From Phycisphaerales bacterium UBA2396 (GTDB lineage Bacteria > Planctomycetota > Phycisphaerae > Phycisphaerales > UBA1924), in contig DDSG01000187.1 in NCBI GenBank assembly GCA_002343325.1, positions 521 through 6,382 of the forward strand: 5,862 bases of DNA, in the 5' to 3' direction. A program made the translations under genes and the position numbers. This document shows, piece by piece, positions 1 through 5,599 of the stretch. Each line of letters opens with the position of its first letter. The stretch's first letter is position 1. The notes below the pieces were generated by a model, which worked only from the letters and a program-made list of their open reading frames with translations, searched no databases and was not told the DNA's origin.

Positions 1-912
1 TCGTGCACGAAGGCGATGACGGCGACGCTGGCGGGAACGTTTGTGGAGCGTGGGGAGATCGCGTGGGAGACGACGATCGGGGAGGTGTTCGGGGATGTGA
101 CGATGCACGAGGGGTGGCGCGGGGTGACGCTGAGGCAATTGCTGACGAATCGCGGGGGCGTGCCGGGGGACTTGAGTGCGGGGGGATTGTGGGGGCGGCT
201 GTTTGTGTTCGGGGGGACGCCTCGCGAGGCGCGGATGGAGCTGGTGAAGGGGGTTTTGTCGCGGGAGCCGGCGCGGAAGCCGGGAGAGGCGTTTGAGTAT
301 TCGAACGGCGGGTTTGCGATCGCGGGGGCGATGCTGGAGCGGAAGGCGGACGCGGCGTGGGAGGCGTTGGTGGTGGAGCGTGTGCTGAGGCCTTTGGGTG
401 TGACGTCGGCGGGGTTTGGTGCGCCCGGGAGCGCGGGTGTGGTGGATCAGCCGCGTGGGCATCGGAATGGGAAGGCGGTGGCGCCGGGGATTGGGGCGGA
501 CAACCCGAGCGCGATCGGGCCGGCGGGGACGGCGCACATGACGATCGAGGATTGGGCGCGGTTTGTGGGTGCGCACGCGTCGGGGGAGCGTGGGGCGAAG
601 GATGGTGCGTTCAGTCTTTTGAAGCCTGAGACGTTCGTGGTGCTTCACACGCCGGGGGACGTGAAGGACACGAAGAACGCGTACGCGATGGGGTGGGGAG
701 TTGCGGAGCGGGCGTGGGCGAAGGGGAAGGGGGAGGGGGATCGCGGGCGTGTGCTGACGCACGCGGGGTCGAACACGATGTGGTTCTGCGTGGCGTGGGT
801 GGCGCCGGAGCGGGAGTTTGCGGTGGTGGTGGCGACGAACGCCGGGGATGAGGCGGCGCGGCGTGCGACGGACGAGGCGGCGGGGGCGCTCATCGAACGG
901 TTCGGTCGGTAG
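1..912 (+). CDS. Serine beta-lactamase-family hydrolase (class C / penicillin-binding fold), 5' partial
   Basis: The frame is open from base 1, and its first four codons read S-C-T-K, followed by AMTATLAGTFVERGEIAW. This is the SxxK catalytic block of class C beta-lactamase-like proteins (esterases, DD-peptidases, amidohydrolases), so the true start lies upstream and the ATG at 16 is internal. Numbering the Ser as 1, the second motif YSN is at 100-102 (bases 298-306) and the third motif, HAG in place of KTG, is at 254-256 (bases 760-768). All three active-site elements are therefore present, and 303 codons are visible. Only the N-terminus, with any export signal, is missing. Members use the Ser for acyl-enzyme hydrolysis of peptides, esters or beta-lactams. 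The substrate cannot be read here, and true antibiotic resistance is not implied. The 3' end overlaps the convergent gene by 23 bp. Codons end overwhelmingly in G. Confidence 0.93.
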   Translation, partial: SCTKAMTATLAGTFVERGEIAWETTIGEVFGDVTMHEGWRGVTLRQLLTNRGGVPGDLSAGGLWGRLFVFGGTPREARMELVKGVLSREPARKPGEAFEYSNGGFAIAGAMLERKADAAWEALVVERVLRPLGVTSAGFGAPGSAGVVDQPRGHRNGKAVAPGIGADNPSAIGPAGTAHMTIEDWARFVGAHASGERGAKDGAFSLLKPETFVVLHTPGDVKDTKNAYAMGWGVAERAWAKGKGEGDRGRVLTHAGSNTMWFCVAWVAPEREFAVVVATNAGDEAARRATDEAAGALIERFGR

Positions 913-1780
913 GGTCGGGTGGGGTCAGCGGGGAGGGGTCAGCGGGGAGTTGGGGCTGGCCTTTGACGGTGAGGTTGACCTTTCGGCCGGGGTGGCCGAA
1001 CCAGGAGTGGTCGCCCTGGTCGTAGTGCTTGTGCATGGTGTCGACGACGTCGGCCATGGAGGCGTTGGCGGGGACCCATCCGCCGTCGATGTCGGGGAAG
1101 TCGACCTTGCAGTTGTCGCATTTTTTGCCGTCGTAGAAGCGGATGGGGCACCAGAAGCTTTCGACGTTGCGGAGCATTTCGGCGCCGAGGGAATAGACGC
1201 CGGTCATCCAGTCGCAGTAGAGGCACCAGATGAGGTCGTGGCCGACGAGGCCTTCGAATTTGGTTCGGGAGACGTTGATCCAGTCGGCTTGTTTGTAGCG
1301 AGGGAGGCGGACGGTCCAGACGAGCCAGGGGTAGATGGCGACTTCGCCGAAGCGGATGCCCCAGAAGATCGGGTAGGCGAGTGCGGTGATCCAGAGGGCG
1401 GCGTGGTTTCGGAAGCGGCCGACGCGGCGGTTGAGGTAGCGGACGATGCGCGGGCCGCGAACTTTGTCGCGGTTGGCGAATTCGTGTCCCCAGCACCAGA
1501 GTTGGAGCCCGGCGATCTGGCCGGCGAGGACGCCGAGCACGGCGAGGGACCAGTGGGCGTCGCCGATGACGGGGGCGCCTTGGGCGGCGGCGATGCCGGC
1601 GAGGACCCAGGGGATCCAGGTGACGGCGGCGACGATGAGGTCGAGCGTTGGAGCGCGGCGGCAGAGGGCGGCGAGGGAGGCGGAGACGCGGCCGACGTTG
1701 GTGAGCTTGATGGCGGCGGCGAGGGTCCAGAGGAGTCCTGCGGCGGCCGACCAGGCGAGAGAGGTCCATGCTTCGTTCAT
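890..1780 (-). CDS. Conserved-looking multi-pass membrane protein with C-terminal cysteine motifs, function unknown
   Basis: I cannot assign a function to this 296-residue protein. Hydrophobic stretches at about residues 5-25, 47-67, 77-97 and 127-155 suggest four membrane segments, with the fourth long and rich in Trp and aromatic residues. A soluble C-terminal part follows with two CxxC pairs, C186/C189 (CLYC) and C221/C224 (CDNC), plus C211 in a WCPIRFYDGKKC context. This arrangement resembles a metal-binding or redox site. Codon choice (GCC, CTC, ACC, GTC), Trp-rich helices and clustered cysteines argue for a real gene rather than an antisense shadow of the 371-codon + frame opposite. The ATG at 1780 has no Shine-Dalgarno site but lies 6 nt after a TAGGCT hexamer. 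The Pro/Asp-rich last 18 residues run through a 14-bp tandem duplication and overlap the end of the hydrolase gene. An electron-transfer or metal-handling role is possible but unproven. Confidence 0.85.
   Translation of the reverse strand: MNEAWTSLAWSAAAGLLWTLAAAIKLTNVGRVSASLAALCRRAPTLDLIVAAVTWIPWVLAGIAAAQGAPVIGDAHWSLAVLGVLAGQIAGLQLWCWGHEFANRDKVRGPRIVRYLNRRVGRFRNHAALWITALAYPIFWGIRFGEVAIYPWLVWTVRLPRYKQADWINVSRTKFEGLVGHDLIWCLYCDWMTGVYSLGAEMLRNVESFWCPIRFYDGKKCDNCKVDFPDIDGGWVPANASMADVVDTMHKHYDQGDHSWFGHPGRKVNLTVKGQPQLPADPSPLTPPDPTDRTVR
921..949. repeat. 14-bp tandem duplication at the 3' end of the membrane-protein gene
   Basis: The unit ggggtcagcgggga occurs at 921-934 and again exactly at 935-948, followed by one more matching g. 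It lies in the last coding bases of the minus-strand gene. Because 14 is not a multiple of 3, gain or loss of one copy changes that gene's C-terminal frame. Confidence 0.9.
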
Positions 1781-1786
1781 GGGTTG

Positions 1787-1792
1787 AGCCTA
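1787..1792 (-). promoter_or_regulatory. Putative -10 hexamer (TAGGCT) for a leaderless transcript of the membrane-protein gene
   Basis: On the minus strand TAGGCT is followed by the 6 nt CAACCC and then the ATG at 1780. There is no purine-rich Shine-Dalgarno site. A TANNNT element 6-7 nt before the start codon is the known geometry for leaderless mRNAs, where transcription begins at the start codon. No good -35 is visible. Confidence 0.5.
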
Positions 1793-1808
1793 TCCGGCGG
1801 GTGCGCGG

Positions 1809-1814
1809 TACGCT
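1809..1814 (+). promoter_or_regulatory. Putative -10 hexamer (TACGCT) for a leaderless transcript of the cyclophilin gene
   Basis: TACGCT is followed by the 6 nt CGGGGC and then the ATG at 1821, with no Shine-Dalgarno site. A weak -35-like TTGAGC at 1784-1789 gives a 19-nt spacer, longer than ideal. It shares a 40-bp intergenic gap with the divergent promoter of the membrane-protein gene. Confidence 0.5.
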
Positions 1815-1820
1815 CGGGGC

Positions 1821-2420
1821 ATGCGAGTTCTACGAGCGGTGATGGTGTCGGTGATGGCGATGGGTGTGGCGTCGTGCGCGTCGCGGGAAGCGGCGACGGG
1901 AGCGGGCGGGGAGGTGGTGCGGGTGAGGCTTGAGACGACGGCCGGGGAGATGGATCTGGAGCTGGATCCGGTGCGGGCGCCGGTGGGCGTGGCGAACTTT
2001 CTGCGGTATGCGGAGCGCGGTGATTACGACGGGACGATCTTTCACCGGGCGGTCCCGGGGTTTGTGGTGCAGGGGGGTGGGTACACGGCGGCGCTGGTGG
2101 AGCTCAAGGGCGATGCGCCGATTGTGAATGAGTGGCGGAACGGGCTAAAGAACGAGCGGGGGACGATCGGGTGGGCGCGGGATGCGGAGCCCGACACGGC
2201 GACGCGAGAGTTTTACATCAACCTTGCGGACAACGCGCGGCTGGACACGGCGCGGGCGATCACGGGGAACGCGGGGTACGCGGTGTTCGGGCGTGTGACG
2301 CGGGGGATGGAGATCGCGGACGCGATGACGAAGGGTGCGCTGTATGCGCTGCCCGAGCGGGACATGAAGCACATCCCGGCGGAACCGGTGCGGATCGTGC
2401 GGGTTGTGCGGCTGGATTGA
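1821..2420 (+). CDS. Cyclophilin-type peptidyl-prolyl cis-trans isomerase, predicted lipoprotein
   Basis: Peptidyl-prolyl isomerases of the cyclophilin family catalyse cis-trans isomerisation at Xaa-Pro bonds and help exported proteins fold. Residues 1-19 form a lipoprotein signal (MRVLR n-region, hydrophobic core, lipobox VASC with Cys19), which places the protein on the periplasmic side of a membrane. The cyclophilin domain spans about 33-199. Its signature FHRAVPGFVVQGGG is at 74-87, with R76, F81 and Q84 matching the catalytic Arg55, Phe60 and Gln63 of human cyclophilin A. The later conserved blocks are REFYINL (129-135), where most relatives have SQFFI, and GYAVFGRV (152-159). The 199-residue length fits a single-domain bacterial enzyme plus signal. 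The start at 1821 is chosen because it supplies the charged n-region; ATGs at 1842 and beyond would remove it. It is transcribed alone, convergent with the SpoIID-like gene. Confidence 0.95.
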   Translation: MRVLRAVMVSVMAMGVASCASREAATGAGGEVVRVRLETTAGEMDLELDPVRAPVGVANFLRYAERGDYDGTIFHRAVPGFVVQGGGYTAALVELKGDAPIVNEWRNGLKNERGTIGWARDAEPDTATREFYINLADNARLDTARAITGNAGYAVFGRVTRGMEIADAMTKGALYALPERDMKHIPAEPVRIVRVVRLD

Positions 2421-2444
2421 GGAAGGGTGGGTGGAGTTGCGGGG

Positions 2445-3848
2445 TCAGTAGGCGCGTTCGATGGTGGCGCCGGGGTAGAAGGAGCGGAGCATGGAGGGGG
2501 CGTCGACGGCGCGATCGGCGAAGCCTTTGGCGCAGAACTGGCAGAGCCCGACGCCGTGACCGAAGCCGCGGCCTTTGATGCGGACGTCGTTTCCGACGAC
2601 GGTGAATTCCATGTCGTTGCTGCGGACGTGGGTTGGGCCGGAGGAGATGGCGGGGAGTGAGTCGGACTGTCCCTGTCCTGGGACGGCGAAGTTGCAGGCG
2701 ACGCGGAGTTCTTCGGCGGTGATGCGGTATTGCCAGCCTTGGACGTCGGTGATGGTGTAGGCGGTGGGTTTGTCGGCGGGGTTCCGCTCGGCAACGGCGA
2801 CGGAGCGGATGCGGTCGATGGTGGCGAGGCGTTTGCCGGCGTCGCGGCCCCAGGCGCGGAGTCGGCGTGCGAGTTCGTCGTTTTTGCGGAGGGCTTCCCA
2901 GGAGAAGACGGGGGAGGAGCCGCAGGCGAACTCGCGGGGCTGACCCTGGAGTGGTCCGGCGAGGTTGAATTCGAAGCCGGAGGCGGTGGGCCAGATGGCG
3001 CGAGCGGAGCTGGGGCGGCCGCCGCAGCAGGAGGAGTAGTAGGCGCGGAGGATTCCGCCGCCGCCGACACCTTCGTAGGTGAGGACCATGCCGCGAGTTC
3101 GGCGAGCGCCTTCGAGTGCGAGGGGTCGCGTGGGGAGGCCGCCGTAGACCTGGTCGAGCGTGGAGGATTCGACGTCGTGGGCGCGGGCGGAGCGTCGGGC
3201 GCGGTCGCGTTCGTGGAGTGCGTAGGAACGGGCGGCGATGGCCTGGGCCTCGTAGGCGGCCTGGGGCCAGTTGTCGTAGAGCTCTTTCTGGAGGACGCCT
3301 GCGACGTAGGTCTCCATGGGGAGGACGCTGATGATGTCGAAGGCGCGGGCGGCTTCGCGCCATTTAGCGCGGAGGAGGAGTTCGCCGGAGCAGGCGGTCT
3401 GGTCGACGAGGATGGAGGAGCGAGCGACGAGGGTGCGGATGTCGAGGTCGACGCCCGGGGGCCAGCGGCGCTTGAGCCCTTCGCCGTCGGTGATTTCGAA
3501 GCCTTGGGGTGTGACTTCGACGGCGAGGGGCGAGGGGAGGGAGACGGGGACGCCGCCGCCGGCGGGGCGGACCTCCATGGCGGAGACGCTGGCGAGTCGA
3601 GCGGAGGGAGCGCGGGTGCGGATGCGGACGCGGATGTCGGGTTCAGCGGAGAGGGAGGGTGAGACGGAGGAGCCGGAGCGGATGGGGGTCTGGCAACTGA
3701 CGACGGCGGCGCTGAAGACCATGACGAGGGCGGAAAGGGCGGCGAGGCCCAGGGCCTTTCGGCGGAGGGAGAGGGAGGCGACCAGCTCGCGTGCGACGCG
3801 AGAGCGAGTGCTTCGGCGAGTTCCCGATCTGGCGCGTCCGTGCGGCAC
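2445..3848 (-). CDS. SpoIID/LytB-domain protein, predicted peptidoglycan-acting lipoprotein
   Basis: SpoIID proteins are lytic transglycosylases that cut peptidoglycan glycan strands lacking stem peptides. After a basic 31-residue N-terminus comes a hydrophobic segment (about 32-50) and a VVSC lipobox with Cys52, implying a lipid-anchored exported protein of 467 residues. The SpoIID core starts with LPMETYVAGVLQKELYDNWP (176-195). E189 aligns with the catalytic Glu of SpoIID and is followed by AYEAQAIAARSYAL (198-211). Later blocks are YGGLP (235-239), AYYSSCCGGRPSSA (269-282), the C-x3-P-x3-W element (309-317) and GRGFGHGVGLCQFCAKG (426-442). The GTG start at 3848 is supported by AGGAG 7 nt upstream; the nearby ATG at 3868 is out of frame. 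Planctomycetes do not form endospores, so a role in cell-wall remodelling or division is more likely. Four cysteines (C274, C275, C436, C439) sit in conserved blocks. Confidence 0.93.
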   Translation of the reverse strand: MPHGRARSGTRRSTRSRVARELVASLSLRRKALGLAALSALVMVFSAAVVSCQTPIRSGSSVSPSLSAEPDIRVRIRTRAPSARLASVSAMEVRPAGGGVPVSLPSPLAVEVTPQGFEITDGEGLKRRWPPGVDLDIRTLVARSSILVDQTACSGELLLRAKWREAARAFDIISVLPMETYVAGVLQKELYDNWPQAAYEAQAIAARSYALHERDRARRSARAHDVESSTLDQVYGGLPTRPLALEGARRTRGMVLTYEGVGGGGILRAYYSSCCGGRPSSARAIWPTASGFEFNLAGPLQGQPREFACGSSPVFSWEALRKNDELARRLRAWGRDAGKRLATIDRIRSVAVAERNPADKPTAYTITDVQGWQYRITAEELRVACNFAVPGQGQSDSLPAISSGPTHVRSNDMEFTVVGNDVRIKGRGFGHGVGLCQFCAKGFADRAVDAPSMLRSFYPGATIERAY

Positions 3849-3855
3849 GAAAAGA

Positions 3856-3860
3856 CTCCT
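3856..3860 (-). promoter_or_regulatory. Ribosome binding site (AGGAG) setting the GTG start of the SpoIID-like gene
   Basis: Minus-strand AGGAG is separated by 7 nt (TCTTTTC) from the GTG at 3848. This decides the start, because there is no in-frame ATG before the lipoprotein signal and the closest upstream ATG (3868) is in another frame. Confidence 0.75.
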
Positions 3861-3884
3861 GAACCCATGGTGACCGACCGGCAG

Positions 3885-3891
3885 TAGGATA
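3885..3891. promoter_or_regulatory. Overlapping divergent -10 elements between the SpoIID-like gene and the small lipoprotein gene
   Basis: The 62-bp divergent gap contains gtaggatac. Read on +, TAGGAT (3885-3890) would start RNA near 3897, just before GGAGG and the ATG at 3911. Read on -, TATCCT (3891-3886) would start RNA near 3879, leaving a leader of about 30 nt that carries AGGAG before the GTG at 3848. The two hexamers share five bases, so only one polymerase could occupy the site. No clear -35 is seen on either side. Confidence 0.45.
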
Positions 3892-3897
3892 CACCCC

Positions 3898-3902
3898 GGA
3901 GG
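3898..3902 (+). promoter_or_regulatory. Ribosome binding site (GGAGG) of the small lipoprotein gene
   Basis: GGAGG lies 8 nt before the ATG at 3911. If transcription starts about 7 nt after TAGGAT, this site would sit at the very 5' end of the mRNA. Confidence 0.7.
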
Positions 3903-3910
3903 CCACCACG

Positions 3911-4321
3911 ATGTCCATCGTCCAGATCATGATTGCGGCGGTAGTGCTGGTTCTGATTCAGGGTTGTTCGTCGTCGGGTGACCGGCTGACGGAAGGGTTG
4001 TATCAGGGCCCGGCGGTGTCGATTGAGAGCGGAGGGGAGACGCACGTGCTGGTGGTGACGGCGCCGAGCGCGGGGTATCGGCTGACGATCGATCGGGTGG
4101 CGGAGTCGTACCGGTCGTACGAGGTGTACGCGACGCTGCGGGAGCCTGACGGGCGGTTTCTGTACACGCAGGCTCTGGTAGAGTTGCGGTCGATGATTCC
4201 GGTGCCGTCGAAGACGCCGATCCGGGTTGGCGTGCGTGTGCTGTCGCACGAGGCGGAGGCGGCGGGTGACTATCCGATCGCGGCGACGGCGGGGACCTTG
4301 CCGGAGGGGCCGAGGCGGTGA
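3911..4321 (+). CDS. Small predicted lipoprotein of unknown function, upstream of dprA
   Basis: This 136-residue protein is not one I recognise. Residues 1-19 are a clear lipoprotein signal: hydrophobic core IMIAAVVLVLIQGC, with I16-Q17-G18-C19 as lipobox, then a Ser-rich linker. The mature part (about 25-115) alternates hydrophobic and polar residues (THVLVVTAPS, YRLTIDRVAE, YEVYATLREP, IRVGVRVLSH), which suggests a small beta-sandwich. It has no further cysteines and no visible catalytic motif. The last 20 residues are Ala/Gly/Pro-rich. The ATG at 3911 has GGAGG 8 nt upstream. The stop is 23 nt before dprA on the same strand, so the two are probably co-transcribed, though an envelope lipoprotein and a cytoplasmic DNA-binding protein have no obvious shared task. 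A 678-codon frame on the opposite strand is Pro/Ser/Arg-rich and considered spurious. Confidence 0.85.
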   Translation: MSIVQIMIAAVVLVLIQGCSSSGDRLTEGLYQGPAVSIESGGETHVLVVTAPSAGYRLTIDRVAESYRSYEVYATLREPDGRFLYTQALVELRSMIPVPSKTPIRVGVRVLSHEAEAAGDYPIAATAGTLPEGPRR

Positions 4322-4331
4322 GTGCCGGGTG

Positions 4332-4337
4332 AAGGAG
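4332..4337 (+). promoter_or_regulatory. Ribosome binding site (AAGGAG) of dprA
   Basis: AAGGAG lies 7 nt before the ATG at 4345, within the 23-bp gap after the lipoprotein stop. A second purine run (GAGGAG) follows closer to the ATG. No separate promoter-like hexamer is visible, which fits co-transcription with the preceding gene. Confidence 0.7.
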
Positions 4338-4344
4338 AGGAGCG

Positions 4345-5577
4345 ATGTGTTCGGGCGACCATGAGATCGTCGCGTTGTTGAGGCTGACGTTGACGCCGGG
4401 GCTTGGGCCGGTGCGGATCGGTCGGCTGGTGGAGGCGTTCGGGTCGGCGACGGCGGTGCTGGGGGTTTCGGCTTCGCGGCTGGAGACGGTCAAGGGGATC
4501 GGGCCACAGTTGGCGGAGCAGATCGCGCGTGGGTTGGCGGCGTCGGGTGGGCTGGCGGAGCAGGAACTGGGGCGGTGCGCCGAGCTTGGGGTGAGGCTTG
4601 TGGCGCGTGGGTCGGCGGGGTATCCGCCGCTGATGGGGATGCTGCCGGAGGCGCCGCCGCTGTTGTATGTGAAGGGTGCGTTTGAGCCGACGGGGGCGGA
4701 CCGGTTTCCGATTGCGATCGTGGGGAGCCGGGGGTGCTCGTCGTACGGGATCGAGCAGGCGGAGCGGTTTGCGGGGATCTTTGCGACGGCGGGGATTGTG
4801 ACGGTGTCTGGGGGCGCGCGGGGGATCGACACGGCGGCGCACCGCGGGGCGCTTCGGGCTGGCGGGCGGACATGCGCGGTGCTGGGGAGCGGGCTTGGGA
4901 AGGTGTATCCGGAGGAGAATGCGGGGCTTTTTGAGCGGATGGTGGAGGCTGGGGGGACGCTGATCTCGGAGTTGCCGGTGGACACGCCGCCGACGGCGGA
5001 GAACTTTCCGGCGCGGAATCGGATCATTTCGGGGATGTCGCTGGGGGTGGTGGTGATCGAGGCGGCGGCGGGATCGGGGGCGTTGATCACGGCGCGAGCG
5101 GCGGTGGAGGATCAGGGGCGGGAGGTGTTTGCGCTGCCGGGGCGTGTGGACTCGCCGACGTCGCGCGGGTCGCTGGAGCTGATCAAGGCGGGGTCGGCGG
5201 CGCTGGTGACGGACCCGGGGGATGTGCTGCGGGAGCTCGAGATGCAGGCGCGGCACCTGCTGGGCGGGACGTTCGGAGATCGGTACACCCCCCCCACCGC
5301 GACCGCGACGACGAATTCCAACACGCCGCCGAGCGGGGGGGCTGGTGCGGAGGGGCTCTTTCGATCGGGCGGGACGGATGGGGCCGGAGCCGACGAAGGC
5401 GTGGGAGGAGATCGACGTGGAACGGACCCGCTGCTGAGTGCGCTGGATCGAGCACGGACGATTGATGAACTGGCGGCGGCGACGGGCGTGGGGCTGCCGG
5501 AGCTGCGGGCGCGGCTGACGGTGCTGGAGCTGCAGCGGCGGGTGAGGCGGGTGGGATCGCGGTTCGAGCGTACGTGA
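4345..5577 (+). CDS. dprA: DNA processing protein DprA (Smf)
   Basis: DprA binds incoming single-stranded DNA in the cytoplasm and loads RecA on it during natural transformation. It is widespread even in species not known to be competent. The 410-residue protein shows the full family layout. An N-terminal helix-hairpin-helix-like region (about 8-65) includes TLTPGLGPVRIGRL and VKGIGPQLAEQIA. The Rossmann-like core (about 85-295) carries IAIVGSRGCSSYG (123-135), SGGARGIDTAAHRGAL (155-170), LGSGLGKVYPEEN (180-192), SELP (208-211), FPARNRIISGMS (221-232) and GSGALITARAAVEDQGRE (243-260), then a FALPG block at 262-266. A winged-helix-like C-terminal domain follows at about 362-408 (TIDELAAATGVGLPELRARL). 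The Gly/Thr/Pro-rich linker at about 305-360 is unusually long, and part of it has inverted G/C skew. The start follows AAGGAG by 7 nt. Downstream DNA is non-coding or only weakly coding for at least 150 bp. Confidence 0.97.
   Translation: MCSGDHEIVALLRLTLTPGLGPVRIGRLVEAFGSATAVLGVSASRLETVKGIGPQLAEQIARGLAASGGLAEQELGRCAELGVRLVARGSAGYPPLMGMLPEAPPLLYVKGAFEPTGADRFPIAIVGSRGCSSYGIEQAERFAGIFATAGIVTVSGGARGIDTAAHRGALRAGGRTCAVLGSGLGKVYPEENAGLFERMVEAGGTLISELPVDTPPTAENFPARNRIISGMSLGVVVIEAAAGSGALITARAAVEDQGREVFALPGRVDSPTSRGSLELIKAGSAALVTDPGDVLRELEMQARHLLGGTFGDRYTPPTATATTNSNTPPSGGAGAEGLFRSGGTDGAGADEGVGGDRRGTDPLLSALDRARTIDELAAATGVGLPELRARLTVLELQRRVRRVGSRFERT
5288..5341. repeat. C8 ... G7 homopolymer pair inside the dprA linker
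   Basis: A run of eight C (5288-5295) and a run of seven G (5335-5341) flank the Thr/Asn/Pro-rich linker codons. The runs are complementary and could pair across a 39-nt loop. They fall in a stretch where C greatly exceeds G (26 C against 10 G in 5281-5330), opposite to the rest of the gene. Confidence 0.6.
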
Positions 5578-5587
5578 GCCGAACGGG

Positions 5588-5593
5588 TACCCT
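5588..5593 (+). promoter_or_regulatory. Putative -10 hexamer (TACCCT) after dprA
   Basis: TACCCT is followed by GAAGGA (6 nt) and a GTG at 5600, the same spacing as the other leaderless-type sites in this window. It overlaps the GGGTACCC palindrome. It could drive the 44-codon frame, a leader RNA for the next gene, or nothing. Confidence 0.35.
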
Positions 5594-5599
5594 GAAGGA

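Noticed and set aside
16..18. ATG at 16 as the start of the hydrolase
   Set aside because: The frame is open to base 1 and encodes the SxxK catalytic block before this ATG.
818..1933. A 371-codon + frame opposite the membrane-protein gene
   Set aside because: It is Val/Asp/Glu/Gly-rich without family motifs. The minus-strand reading has membrane segments, paired cysteines and orientation-consistent codon use.
2421..2444. A bidirectional terminator in the 24-bp convergent gap
   Set aside because: The gap is purine-rich (ggaagggtgggtggag) and shows no dyad symmetry.
2730..3662. A 310-codon + frame opposite the SpoIID-like gene
   Set aside because: It is an acidic Gly/Ala/Asp-rich shadow; the opposite strand carries clear SpoIID signature blocks.
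2213..4249. A 678-codon open frame on the minus strand spanning several genes
   Set aside because: Its translation is Pro/Ser/Ala/Arg low-complexity with no domain, and it overlaps the SpoIID-like gene in another frame and the lipoprotein antisense. It is a product of high GC, where stops are rare.
5562..5585. GTTCG...CGAAC inverted repeat around the dprA stop as a terminator
   Set aside because: The stem is only 5 bp with a loop longer than 10 nt and no T run follows.
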